In this document: positions 17,001 to 24,257 of the stretch, in pieces | Layout: each line of letters begins with the position of its first letter | How positions within the stretch are numbered: the stretch's first letter is position 1 | Source of the DNA: Malonomonas sp036526255 | GTDB lineage: Bacteria > Desulfobacterota > Desulfuromonadia > Desulfuromonadales > Geopsychrobacteraceae | Direction: 5' to 3' | Length of the DNA: 64,000 bases | Assembly (NCBI GenBank): GCA_036526255.1 | Contig: DATCYW010000078.1 | Coordinates: 50,425-114,424, forward strand | Made by a program: the position numbers and the translations under genes | The notes under the pieces: generated by a model | Database searches by the model: none | The model's input: only the letters and a program-made list of their open reading frames with translations | Told to the model about the DNA's origin: nothing

Positions 17001-18640
17001 GCAGGCCCGATGTACTGGGTCAGGCTCATGACGATTTCTTCGCGCAGCGGATCGATCGGCGGATTGGTGATCTGCGCGAACAGCTGGTTGAAATACCAGT
17101 AAAGCAGCTTGCTGTGTTTCGACAGCACTGCAACCGGAGTATCGGTTCCCATGGAGCCGACTGGCTCTTGGCCATTGACCGCCATCGGCGCCAGGATTTC
17201 CCGCATCTCTTCGAGGGTGTAACCAAAGCTGCCCTGGGCCCGCCGTAATTCACTGTGGCTTGGCACCCGTTTGGGCGCCGGGGTAGGCAGGTCTTCAAGC
17301 CGGATCAAGTATTCGCGCACCCATGCAGCGTAGGGATGAGCCGCGGCAAGTTCGCCTTTGATCTGGTGGTCTTCTTTAAACTCGCCAGTTTCGACATCGA
17401 TCAGAATCATCTTGCCGGGAGCCAGCCGCTCCTTACGCAGAATTTTCTCGGCTGGGATCTCCAGGACACCCGCTTCCGAAGCATAGATGATCTCGTCGTC
17501 ACTGGTGATCCAGTAACGGGCCGGACGCAGGCCGTTACGGTCGAGGATTGCAACCACCTGTTTGCCGTCACAGGCGACGATGTTGGCCGGGCCATCCCAG
17601 GGCTCCATCATGGTCGCGTGATATTCGAAGAAACCTTTCACGTCGGGGCGCAGATGGGCCTTTGATGCCCAAGCTTCAGGGACCAGCATTGCCAGTGAGT
17701 GGGCCAGGCTGCGACCGGTCACGACCAGAAGTTCAAGGGCGTTATCGAGACAGGCGGTATCAGAGCTGCCTTCAATGATGACCGGGTCCAGGTCCGTGAT
17801 CGCATCAGCCAGGTCGAGGTGCGCGAACAGGGCGGTACGGGCGCGCATCCGGTTGATATTGCCGCGCAGGGTATTGATCTCGCCATTGTGGGCCACGTAG
17901 CGGAACGGCTGGGCCAGATCCCAGGTCGGGAAGGTGTTGGTACTGTAGCGCTGGTGCACAAAGGCAATGGCGCTGACCAGACGGTCATCTTCCAGTTCGG
18001 GGAAAAAGGTATTCAGCTGTTCGGAGAGCAGCATCCCTTTGTAGAGGATGGTGCGGCTGGAGAGCGAGCAGACGTAGAACATCTCCTGACCGGCCAGCTT
18101 GCCATCACGAATGGTGTTTTCCGCCCGCTTGCGCGCGAGAAAGAGCATCAGATCGAGTTGCTGGGCCTCGACGTCGCCGCGACCGACAAAAACCTGCATC
18201 ACCTGCGGCTCCACGGAGCGGGCGTTGCGGCCGATCGCACTGCTATCCGTCTTTATTTCGCGCCAACCGAGAATGCTGCAACCAACCCTGAGCAGTTCAC
18301 GATTCAGAACCGCAATGCATTCGGTACGGCAAGCGCTGTCCCGTGGCAGGAAAATCAGGCCGGCGCCAAATTCGCCCGCTGGTGGGAGGTCAAAGTCACA
18401 GACCTCGCGGTAGTAGGCATCCGGCATCTGAATCATCAAGCCCGCGCCGTCGCCATCCAGCGGGTCCGCACCGACTGCGCCGCGGTGGGTTAAGTTGCAG
18501 AGGATCTCAACGCCACGTTTGACGATACTATGGCTTTTACGGCCTTTGATGTTGGCGATAAAGCCGACACCACAGTTGTCGTGTTCGTTGGCGGGGTCAT
18601 AAAGACCCTGAGCAGGTGGCATGCCAATATGGTTTGTCAT
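14075..18640 (-). CDS. gltB: Glutamate synthase large (alpha) subunit
   Basis: This 1521-residue protein has the class-II glutamine amidotransferase domain at its N-terminus. C23 in DNCGVGFIA becomes the N-terminal nucleophile after removal of a short propeptide. Then come the central domain, the FMN-binding TIM barrel with the [3Fe-4S] cysteines (CIMMRKCHLNTCPVG), and the C-terminal beta-helix with repeated GG-Y/R-x-C segments. I use the ATG at 18640 with AGGA upstream; the open frame extends to 18745 but that part is not conserved in character. With glnA (59967) it completes the GS/GOGAT ammonium route. The 228 bases upstream hold a TTGACC box but no convincing -10. Confidence 0.97.
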   Translation of the reverse strand: MTNHIGMPPAQGLYDPANEHDNCGVGFIANIKGRKSHSIVKRGVEILCNLTHRGAVGADPLDGDGAGLMIQMPDAYYREVCDFDLPPAGEFGAGLIFLPRDSACRTECIAVLNRELLRVGCSILGWREIKTDSSAIGRNARSVEPQVMQVFVGRGDVEAQQLDLMLFLARKRAENTIRDGKLAGQEMFYVCSLSSRTILYKGMLLSEQLNTFFPELEDDRLVSAIAFVHQRYSTNTFPTWDLAQPFRYVAHNGEINTLRGNINRMRARTALFAHLDLADAITDLDPVIIEGSSDTACLDNALELLVVTGRSLAHSLAMLVPEAWASKAHLRPDVKGFFEYHATMMEPWDGPANIVACDGKQVVAILDRNGLRPARYWITSDDEIIYASEAGVLEIPAEKILRKERLAPGKMILIDVETGEFKEDHQIKGELAAAHPYAAWVREYLIRLEDLPTPAPKRVPSHSELRRAQGSFGYTLEEMREILAPMAVNGQEPVGSMGTDTPVAVLSKHSKLLYWYFNQLFAQITNPPIDPLREEIVMSLTQYIGPARNILMPGPEHCQMLELDHPIITNDVLEQLRHSDIQGFRGTTLSTLFDAEQGPEALEQRLQALFTEAEAAVDAGRTILVLSDRGVCAEKAPIPALLALSGIHHHLIRTGKRSQCSLIVESGEAREVHHFALLVGYGAAAINPYLAFETLQDMVNQGMLAGQDGNADADDETDVVYKYSKNYIKAVGKGLLKVFSKMGISTLQSYCSAQIFEIIGLNQDFTAKYFPGTASRIGGAGLHEVATESLMRHRVAYAVQLDPNRDLERGSEYSWRREGEQHLMNPEVIALLQNAVRSGNREIFKQYANLVNDQSERLCTLRGLFKFNPQSQAVPLDEVEPVSAIVKRFCTGAMSLGSISPEAHEILAIAMNRLGGKSNTGEGGEDPRRYTPDANGDLRRSAIKQVASGRFGVTPHYLVNADELQIKIAQGAKPGEGGQLPGHKVSDYIGELRFSVPGVTLISPPPHHDIYSIEDLAQLIFDLKNCNPKADITVKLVSEVGVGTVAAGVSKGHAERVIIAGYDGGTGASPTSSIKHAGIPWEIGLAETQQTLVLNDLRGRIVVQTDGQLRTGRDVVIAAILGAEEYAFATVALITIGCIMMRKCHLNTCPVGVATQDKSLRAKFNGKAEHVVNYFTYLAEEVREVMAGLGVRSLDELIGQTQYLEMDNAIKHWKNQGLDFSRILTKPQVAAEIATRRIQGQDHGLEKQLDNQLIKLAAPALERKEAVQIEMPIRNSNRTFGTMLSGQIAMQHGREGLPEGTININLTGIAGQSFGSFLAPGIDLRLVGEANDYVGKGMAGGRITIRPDPKASFVWHENSIVGNTVLYGATGGEVYFAGKAGERFCVRNSGVTAVVEGTGDHGCEYMTGGRMICLGRTGRNFAAGMSGGFAYVLDDDNRFRRRCNQAMVALEQMSADDEDAQWLKQIIATHYEQTHSPRAAEILADWDAQLSRFVRVFPHEYRRVLNERATKAAKVKEVVHG

Positions 18641-18868
18641 AATTGGTCCTAAATCGTTGGGGAGCGGTAGCAGAGCACGCAAGGGGCAACCGCCAGTCTG
18701 TAGGTTCAAGCTGCCCTGTGCAGGCGTCCAGAAAGAGGATGACATAAGTAAATTAAAGTGGTCAACGTCTTAAGCCAGGATCAGGGGCGTACGGGCTACC
18801 CGGTCATGGCTGCGGGGACAGCTGGTGACTGCAGTAAATTCCAGCCTCTGCGCTTGGGCAACAATTGA

Positions 18869-19216
18869 TCAGCGTTGCCGTTTCAGCCCCTGACCGCGCG
18901 GCCGCCGTGCTCGCGGGGCCTTGGCGGTGGTCTCCGGCGCCGGTTCGGCGACTTTTTTCGGCTGCGCGGCGCTGACGCTGATACAGCGGTTGATCAGCCG
19001 GGTGCCGTCGAGCATGTGCAGGGCATCCTTGGCTTCGGCGGCGGTCGACATCTTGATGAAGGCGCAGCCTTTAAATTTGCCGGTTCGCTGATCGGTCATC
19101 ATGTGGATTGCGCGCACTGTGCCGCAGACGGCGAACAGCTTCAGCAGATCCTCCTCTTCGGCTTCGAAGGCGATGTCGGCGACAAACAGGTCTTTTTCCA
19201 ACGATTTCTGTTTCAT
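18869..19216 (-). CDS. RNA-recognition-motif RNA-binding protein
   Basis: The 115-residue protein is one RRM domain with a basic Ala/Pro/Arg-rich tail. RNP2 is LFVADI (10-15) and RNP1 is KGCAFIKM (49-56), with only partial aromatic conservation. Such small RRM proteins in bacteria bind single-stranded RNA and are often cold-induced. The ATG at 19216 starts four bases after the upstream cysteine-cluster gene ends, so it is the third gene of a set with rbgA. The open frame continues upstream but reads through the neighbour's sequence. Confidence 0.85.
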   Translation of the reverse strand: MKQKSLEKDLFVADIAFEAEEEDLLKLFAVCGTVRAIHMMTDQRTGKFKGCAFIKMSTAAEAKDALHMLDGTRLINRCISVSAAQPKKVAEPAPETTAKAPRARRPRGQGLKRQR

Positions 19217-19220
19217 AGGG

Positions 19221-19589
19221 TTACTCTTTCTCACTTGGCGTGTAGCCGTTACAGCCGGTTTCCAGCGCGTGCTTCCGATGCTCCGGATAGGCCCGGCAGT
19301 GGTCCGGTTTAATCTTGTCAATGCCGCACAGGTGGCCTTTGCGGTCGATTCTGTCGAGCAACCAGGGGCAGCGTTCAACGTCATCGCCGCTGTCCGGATC
19401 GATCCAGGCGGTGTGCAGCTGATTGCCCGGCCCCAGCTCAAGGGTTTTCACCCAGGCCAGAATGTCGGTGCGCCCCAGCTGCTGCCAACGCTGCAGATCG
19501 GCGTCACTGACGCAGCCGTTGTAGGCATCGATCAGCTGCAGGCAGCAGTGCCCGCAGCCGTGACAGTTAAAGCTGCGGCCCATCGTCAT
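19221..19589 (-). CDS. YkgJ-family cysteine cluster protein
   Basis: This 122-residue protein has the family motif FNCHGCGHCC near the N-terminus, then RCPWL, HLCGI, HCRAYP and a late GCNGY, eight cysteines in all. This pattern is thought to bind zinc or an iron-sulfur cluster; no reaction is established for the family. Possible starts are ATG 19589, ATG 19583 and GTG 19595; all overlap the end of rbgA, and none has a strong ribosome site, so translation is probably coupled. The exact start is uncertain. Confidence 0.8.
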   Translation of the reverse strand: MTMGRSFNCHGCGHCCLQLIDAYNGCVSDADLQRWQQLGRTDILAWVKTLELGPGNQLHTAWIDPDSGDDVERCPWLLDRIDRKGHLCGIDKIKPDHCRAYPEHRKHALETGCNGYTPSEKE

Positions 19590-20445
19590 CCGCACTGATG
19601 GTCACGGCGGCCCATTCGCCCGGCCGCTCCAAGCTGATGCGGCCCAGTTTGCCGGCGCGCAGCTCACGTAAAAACAGCTCCGCGGCGCGGTGCAGGTCGA
19701 CCTCGCCGCCAGCGACCAGGCAGCCCCTGCGGCGACCGATCTCTTCGGCGACCGCCAGCGGCGTCTCCGGCAGCTCGGTCAGATTATAACGTGCCAGCAG
19801 CAGGGCGGGATAGCGTCCGGTCAGATAGTCGATGGTGGCCAGCGAGACGGCGGTGGTGTCAAAGGCATTATCGCCGATCGCGCCGCTGGCGGCCAGCCGG
19901 CAGGCGCCGCGCTGGTCATCCATCACCGGCCAGAGCAGCCCCGGCGTGTCAGAGAGGCGGATGCCGTTGCGTAGATCGATCTGCTGCGGGCAGGTAGTGA
20001 TGGCCGGTTTGTCGCCGACCCGCGCCATCTTCTTTCCCGCCATGGTGTTGATCAGGGTCGATTTGCCGACGTTCGGGATGCCGACGATCATCACTCGCAG
20101 CGGCTTCTGCCCCTTGCCGCCTCTGGTCGGCACCAGTTTGCGGCAGAGTTTCGGCAGCAGGCCGACATCGCGCCGGTCCTTGGCTTCCAGCGGGATCGCC
20201 TTGACCCCCTGCTGTTTCTCAAAAAAGTTGACCCAGGCCTTGGTCACGGTCGGGTCGGCCAAGTCGTTTTTATTCAGCACCTTGATGCAGGGTTTCTGCC
20301 CGCGCAGGCGCTCCAGCAGCGGGTTGGCGCTGCTGGCTGGCAGGCGCGCGTCGAGCACCTCGATCACCAGATCGATGGTCGGCAGCACTTCGATGATCTG
20401 GGCCCGTGCCCGCTTCATATGACCGGGATACCAGTCGATAATCAT
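19567..20445 (-). CDS. Ribosome biogenesis GTPase RbgA/YlqF family
   Basis: The 292-residue GTPase has circularly permuted motifs, as in YlqF/RbgA: G4 NKND (58-61) precedes G1 GIPNVGKST (122-130) and G3 DTPG (166-169). It helps late 50S subunit assembly by binding the ribosome. The N-terminal DWYPGHMKRA is characteristic of the family. GGAG lies upstream of the ATG at 20445. An RNA hairpin with a T-rich tail sits in the leader (20465-20491) and may attenuate the transcript. It heads a three-gene run with the cysteine-cluster and RRM genes, fitting an RNA/ribosome theme. Confidence 0.92.
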   Translation of the reverse strand: MIIDWYPGHMKRARAQIIEVLPTIDLVIEVLDARLPASSANPLLERLRGQKPCIKVLNKNDLADPTVTKAWVNFFEKQQGVKAIPLEAKDRRDVGLLPKLCRKLVPTRGGKGQKPLRVMIVGIPNVGKSTLINTMAGKKMARVGDKPAITTCPQQIDLRNGIRLSDTPGLLWPVMDDQRGACRLAASGAIGDNAFDTTAVSLATIDYLTGRYPALLLARYNLTELPETPLAVAEEIGRRRGCLVAGGEVDLHRAAELFLRELRAGKLGRISLERPGEWAAVTISADDDGPQL

Positions 20446-20464
20446 TACTTGACTCCAAAAGGAA

Positions 20465-20491
20465 AAACCACGGGATCGGTCCCTGTGGTTT
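20465..20491 (-). promoter_or_regulatory. Hairpin with T-rich tail in the rbgA leader (possible attenuator)
   Basis: Arms 20465-20475 and 20480-20491 pair with one bulged base around a four-base loop. Read on the minus strand the stem is followed by TTTTTCCTTTTGGAG, so a terminator-like structure stands just before the rbgA ribosome site. No minus-strand gene ends just upstream that would need it. Confidence 0.45.
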
Positions 20492-20671
20492 TGAAAGACG
20501 CCCTATATAACACGTCTGGATGTCAAAGGTAAGTCCCTGTTTTTTCGTCAGATCGGCAATCCGCAGCAGAAAGAATCGACTGTCTGGCAAAAACCGCCGA
20601 AATCAGGCTAGAATAGTAAACCAATCGCTAAGCTCAGAGAAAGATTCCGCTTTTTGTGGAGATAGGCTGCT

Positions 20672-21376
20672 ATGACCGATGACCGCCGCACCATTCTGAT
20701 TGTCGAGGATGATCATAATACCGCCAGTCTGGTGGAAACCTACCTGCAGCGGGAGGGTTTTGTCACTCTGGTTGAGCATGATGGCGACAAAGGTCTGCAG
20801 ACCGCCCGGCAGCAAAAGCCGCAACTGGTGATCCTTGATCTGATGCTGCCGGGGATCGACGGTCTGGAGATCTGCCGCCGCCTGCGCAGCGAATCGACGG
20901 TGCCGATTCTGTTGCTGACCGCGCGCGAGGAGGAGATCGACCGGGTGCTCGGTTTTTCGTTGGGTGCTGATGATTACGTGGTCAAACCGTTCAGTCCGCG
21001 GGAGTTGGTCGAACGGGTCAAGGCGATCCTGCGCCGGGTACAACCACTGCCGGTCAGCGCCAATACGATTCTGCAGCAGGGCAATCTGTTGCTCGACCCG
21101 GAGAAGCACAAGGTCAGTCGTGGCGGTGTGCCGATCAATCTGACCAGCTCGGAATATAAACTGCTGCGCACCCTGATGACCTCGCCCGGGCGGGTTTTCA
21201 GTCGCAGTGAGCTGCTGCGCCATTTCTACGATCATGAAGAAGCGGTGGTCGACCGGGTGATTGACGTACATGTCAACAAGCTGCGGCAGAAGATTGAACC
21301 TGACCCAGGGCAGCCGGTGTTTATCGAAACCGTCCGCGGTTTCGGTTATCGCTTTGCCGAAAAGGCTGGTGATTAA
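20672..21376 (+). CDS. OmpR/PhoB-family response regulator
   Basis: The 234-residue regulator has a receiver domain with acidic pocket D13/D14, phospho-acceptor D56 in LDLMLPG, T83 and K105, followed by a winged-helix DNA-binding domain (about 135-230) ending RGFGYRF. The ATG at 20672 follows GTGGAGATAGGCTGCT. The partner kinase starts with the base after its stop codon. The BaeR/CpxR group is the nearest in character. A set of 11-bp-phased repeats before the downstream spondin gene (22474-22530) is the probable binding site for this protein. Confidence 0.93.
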   Translation: MTDDRRTILIVEDDHNTASLVETYLQREGFVTLVEHDGDKGLQTARQQKPQLVILDLMLPGIDGLEICRRLRSESTVPILLLTAREEEIDRVLGFSLGADDYVVKPFSPRELVERVKAILRRVQPLPVSANTILQQGNLLLDPEKHKVSRGGVPINLTSSEYKLLRTLMTSPGRVFSRSELLRHFYDHEEAVVDRVIDVHVNKLRQKIEPDPGQPVFIETVRGFGYRFAEKAGD

Positions 21377-22447
21377 GTGAAAAACCGACTGCTCTGGAAG
21401 CTGCTGCTGAATGTCGTGCCGGTTATCGGCGTCACCATTCTGGTGGTCTGGCTGGCGATCGACAATCTGGCCGCGACCTATTTCATGCGGTTGATGGAAA
21501 ATTACGCGATCACGCCGACCGAGAGTCACCAGATGTTTATCGAGGCGGTGCACCGTTACCTGCTCTGGGCCGCACTGGCGGCGCTGGCGCTGGCGTTGCT
21601 GCTAAGTTTTCTGATGACCCGCCGGGTGTTGCGGCCGCTCTCGCAGATGACGCGGATTTCGCAGGAGCTGGCGGCGGGTAACTTTCACAGCCGGGTCGAG
21701 GTGGTCTCCAGCGACGAGGTCGGCCAGCTCGGGCTGGCTTTCAACAAGATGGCCGACAGCCTCGAGCAGCTGGAGCAGCTGCGCAAAAACATGGTCACCG
21801 ATGTCGCCCACGAGCTGCGCACGCCGCTGACTAACCTGCGCGGTTACCTGGAAGGGCTGAGCGACCGGGTGGTGCCGCCGTCGCAGGCGACCTTCCGCAT
21901 GCTCGAAAATGAAATCCTGCGCCTGGTGCATCTGGTCGATGACCTGCAACAGCTGACCAAGGCGCAATCCGCCCAGGCGTTTCTGCAGCGCCGCGAACTG
22001 TCGGTCGCCACCCTGATCGAGCAGCTGCGCAGCCTGTTCACGCCGCGCTTTGCGGCCAAGCAGCTGGAGCTGCGGGTTGAGATCGTGCCGCGCGATCTGG
22101 TGGTGTTCGCCGATCTGGACAAGCTACTGCAGGCGCTGCGCAATCTGCTGGAAAACGCCTGGCGCTATACTCCGGCTGCTGGGCAGGTGAGCATCCGTTG
22201 CCGCCAGCTGGACGCCATGGTTGAGATTGCCATCTGCAACAGCGGCGCCGGGATCAGCGCCGCCGACCTGCCGTTTATCTTCGAGCGTTTCTTCCGTGCT
22301 GACCGCTCCCGTTCACGCGAGCAGGGCGGCGCCGGGATCGGCCTGTCGATCGTCAAAGAGCTGATCGAAGCCCACGGCGGCCAGGTCGGTGCCGAAAGCG
22401 CCGCCGGCCTGACCCGCATCTGGGTGCGCCTGCCGCTTTCCGCCTGA
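21377..22447 (+). CDS. Membrane sensor histidine kinase (HAMP, HisKA, HATPase)
   Basis: This 356-residue BaeS/EnvZ-like kinase has two membrane helices (about 10-30 and 60-80) flanking a periplasmic loop of only about 30 residues. A HAMP linker, the phospho-acceptor H145 in DVAHELRTPL, and a C-terminal ATPase with N, G1 and G2 boxes (GAGIGLSIVKE) follow. Translation starts at a GTG directly abutting the regulator's stop. The small periplasmic loop suggests the signal is sensed in the membrane or through a partner, perhaps the co-located secreted spondin protein. Confidence 0.92.
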   Translation: MKNRLLWKLLLNVVPVIGVTILVVWLAIDNLAATYFMRLMENYAITPTESHQMFIEAVHRYLLWAALAALALALLLSFLMTRRVLRPLSQMTRISQELAAGNFHSRVEVVSSDEVGQLGLAFNKMADSLEQLEQLRKNMVTDVAHELRTPLTNLRGYLEGLSDRVVPPSQATFRMLENEILRLVHLVDDLQQLTKAQSAQAFLQRRELSVATLIEQLRSLFTPRFAAKQLELRVEIVPRDLVVFADLDKLLQALRNLLENAWRYTPAAGQVSIRCRQLDAMVEIAICNSGAGISAADLPFIFERFFRADRSRSREQGGAGIGLSIVKELIEAHGGQVGAESAAGLTRIWVRLPLSA

Positions 22448-22473
22448 TTTCCGCTTGTTTACCAAACCCCGTC

Positions 22474-22530
22474 AATCTTTACCCAATCTTTAACCAGCCT
22501 TTATCTGCCCTTGATCTGTCTTTGTTATCC
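22474..22530 (+). promoter_or_regulatory. Tandem 11-bp-phased repeats, predicted response-regulator operator
   Basis: CTTTA occurs at 22477, 22488 and 22499, followed by CTTGA at 22510 and CTTTG at 22520. The first three share the wider form ATCTTTAcC or similar. Spacing is 11, 11, 11 and 10 bases, one helical turn, as in OmpR-family operators. It lies between the kinase stop and the spondin start. Confidence 0.65.
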
Positions 22531-22649
22531 TGCTCAGCAATGAAACAGAAATAGCAGGCCTCGTTTTGGATTGGTCTGCATTGACCCGTGCCGGAAGGGA
22601 AAACCCCTGCGAACGCAGCTGGGGAAACCACGCAGTAAAGGAGGAAGAA

Positions 22650-23342
22650 ATGGCAAGCTTAAGAACGGTTCTGACGATTGGTTTGACACTGTTATTCGGT
22701 ATCATGACGGCCGGGGTGGCGCTGGCGGATGGTGACAATGACAACGACAAGGGTAAGACTTACAGCGTCACCATCACCAACCTGACCAAGAAGCAGATAC
22801 TGACCCCGCCGGTGGTGATCAGCCATAACAGCGATTTCCGGCTGTTTATGATCGGTCATCCCGCGGGCGATGGTCTGGTTGCGGTGGCGGAGGGTGGCAA
22901 TACTATGCCGTTAGAGGCGATGCTCGGGACCCACGACGAGGTTTTTGATTATCGGGTCGCTGGCGGAGGGATTCTGCCGGGGCAATCGATGACGCTTATG
23001 ATCGACGCCAAGGGCCAATACCGCTATCTGAGTCTGGTCGGCATGCTGGCGTCAACCAACGATGCTTTTGTCGCCGTCAATGGCACCCGGCTTCCCCATG
23101 ACCGGATGAAAAGTCTGACCGCCGTCGCCTACGATGCCGGCAGCGAGGCCAACACCGAGCTCTGTTCGGATCTTCCCGGCCCGCCCTGTGCTGCTGACAG
23201 TGGCAACGCGCGGGTGACTATGGGTGCCGAAGGGTTCGTGCATGTGCACAACGGAATCCATGGCGTGGGTGATCTGAGCGCGGCCAACATGGACTGGCAT
23301 AACCCGGTCGCGACCGTGGTGATTAAAAAGATGAAGGATTGA
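22650..23342 (+). CDS. Secreted spondin-domain protein
   Basis: The 230-residue protein has a signal peptide (hydrophobic 8-24, cleavage near VALAD) and an Asp/Asn-rich start of the mature form. The rest matches the spondin N-terminal domain: YSVTITNLTKKQILTPPVV, then FDYRVAGGGILPGQS and SLVGMLASTNDAFVAVNG. In bacteria such domains are extracytoplasmic with unknown ligands; calcium or surface binding is suspected from eukaryotic F-spondin. AAAGGAGG lies just before the ATG at 22650. It follows a two-component system and carries a phased operator, so it is likely the system's output. The two cysteines in CSDLPGPPC could form a disulfide. Confidence 0.85.
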   Translation: MASLRTVLTIGLTLLFGIMTAGVALADGDNDNDKGKTYSVTITNLTKKQILTPPVVISHNSDFRLFMIGHPAGDGLVAVAEGGNTMPLEAMLGTHDEVFDYRVAGGGILPGQSMTLMIDAKGQYRYLSLVGMLASTNDAFVAVNGTRLPHDRMKSLTAVAYDAGSEANTELCSDLPGPPCAADSGNARVTMGAEGFVHVHNGIHGVGDLSAANMDWHNPVATVVIKKMKD

Positions 23343-23352
23343 TGAGGGATGC

Positions 23353-23395
23353 AAGCTGATTGGGGGCAGGCCGCTGGTCTGCCCCCAATCAGCTT
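23353..23395. terminator. Terminator hairpin between convergent genes
   Basis: A perfect 17-bp stem (23353-23369 with 23379-23395) around a 9-base loop, followed by TACTTTTC. It overlaps the last base of the rhodanese gene and serves the spondin transcript, and probably the opposing one. Confidence 0.82.
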
Positions 23396-23703
23396 TACTT
23401 TTCAGTTTTCAGCCCGGCCTTACGCCAGCCGGCCATGTGTCCGTCAAGCAGCACGACTTTCGAGTAGCCGCGCCGCTTTAACAGTCCCTGCATCACCTGC
23501 GCGCGGGGGCCATGCTCACAGGTCAAGACCAGCTCGGTCGCTTTGTCTTCGGGCAGCGTTACCAGCCGGAACATCATCTTCCACATCGGCGCATGAATCG
23601 CCCCGGGGATATGGCCGCTGCGAAATTCAAACCCGGTGCGGACATCGAGGGTGGTTGGCGGATTTTTGGCTTTCAGCCGCTGCAGTAATTCCTTGGCTTG
23701 CAC
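23395..23703 (-). CDS. Single-domain rhodanese-like sulfurtransferase
   Basis: The 102-residue protein is one rhodanese domain. It has the DVRTGFEFRSGHIPGA substrate-side motif and an active-site loop CEHGPRAQ with the persulfide-forming C62. The domain could move sulfane sulfur or sense redox state in the cytoplasm; no signal peptide is seen. I chose the GTG at 23703 with GGAGG eight bases upstream. It begins one base after the upstream small gene ends, so both share a transcript. The open frame above 23703 overlaps that other gene and is not used. Confidence 0.86.
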   Translation of the reverse strand: MQAKELLQRLKAKNPPTTLDVRTGFEFRSGHIPGAIHAPMWKMMFRLVTLPEDKATELVLTCEHGPRAQVMQGLLKRRGYSKVVLLDGHMAGWRKAGLKTEK

Positions 23704-23704
23704 G

Positions 23705-23974
23705 TTACTTCCTCCAGCGCTGTGAAGTGTCTTCCTGGCCACTGCGGGCAAGCTCCTCCCGAACCTCTTTGACGCTGCGCTGGTAGATGATTTCGCGCCC
23801 CATGATGCTGCCGGCGTAGGCCAGTTCATTGCGGGTCGGTTCCAGTTTGCATTTGCTGCTGTGTTCCCCCTCACCAATCAGAATCCAGATGGCCTCGGCT
23901 TTTCTGCTGGTGACGGTCACCTCTAGGTTTTTGCCGGACTCGACCACCACTTTGATTTTATCGGTATTCTGCAT
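23705..23974 (-). CDS. Hypothetical small protein, 89 residues
   Basis: I do not recognise this protein. It begins with strands alternating charged and hydrophobic residues (KIKVVVESGKNLEVTV) and ends with a charged helix rich in Glu/Arg. There is one cysteine, no signal peptide and no membrane segment. GGAG lies 11 bases before the ATG at 23974. Its stop is followed at once by the rhodanese start, so it may work with that enzyme. Confidence 0.7.
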   Translation of the reverse strand: MQNTDKIKVVVESGKNLEVTVTSRKAEAIWILIGEGEHSSKCKLEPTRNELAYAGSIMGREIIYQRSVKEVREELARSGQEDTSQRWRK

Positions 23975-24029
23975 GGGGGGATCTCCAGTGCGCTGGGCTG
24001 GGGTGTTGAAAGTATTTTCTCAAGTGAAA

Positions 24030-24053
24030 GGCCCGCCACTTGTCGCGCGGGCC
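24030..24053 (-). terminator. Terminator of the short transcript upstream
   Basis: A 7-bp GC stem, GGCCCGC (24030-24036) with GCGGGCC (24047-24053), leads on the minus strand into TTTCACTT. It ends the short unit starting near 24197 before the 89-residue gene. Confidence 0.65.
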
Positions 24054-24078
24054 TTCTGACTCTGTTTGATGTCCCTTA

Positions 24079-24159
24079 TCACGGGCTCTTCCGGCGCTTG
24101 CTGCTCGCCGGTGTCTGAAAACTACCTGTCATCGGATCGGATTCTGTTTCGATAGGCAA
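24079..24159 (-). other. Possible 26-codon gene or small RNA inside its own short transcript
   Basis: Between a good promoter (24204-24232) and a hairpin terminator (24030-24053) lies an AAAGGAGG ribosome-site-like sequence (24160-24167). A 26-codon frame follows, from TTG 24159 to TGA 24079. The putative peptide is hydrophilic and ends with the basic ASSKRRKSP. The TTG abuts the GGAGG with no spacer, which is poor for initiation, and an internal ATG (24132) has no ribosome site. The about 168-base transcript also has a CCGGCG/CGCCGG hairpin inside it. It may therefore be a small RNA instead. Neither reading is proven. Confidence 0.3.
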
Positions 24160-24203
24160 CCTCCTTTGCTGGGGTTAGCGAATCTAAAACGTCCTACGCC
24201 ACT

Positions 24204-24232
24204 ATTATACCGCCATCCAGCAATAATTACAG
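24204..24232 (-). promoter_or_regulatory. Sigma-70 promoter for a short minus-strand transcript
   Basis: On the minus strand CTGTAA (24227-24232) and a perfect TATAAT (24204-24209) are 17 bases apart. Transcription should start near 24197, just after the end of the TPR/PDZ gene. Confidence 0.6.
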
Positions 24233-24257
24233 CCACCCAAATCGACAGCCTCATTGT

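Noticed and set aside
18641..18745. N-terminal extension of GltB by 35 residues
   Set aside because: The added residues are low in family likeness, while ATG 18640 has an AGGA site and gives a normal short propeptide before the catalytic Cys.
24060..24200. Known riboswitch (c-di-GMP, TPP, preQ1) or 6S RNA in the short transcript
   Set aside because: None of the conserved core sequences of these RNAs that I can recall is present.
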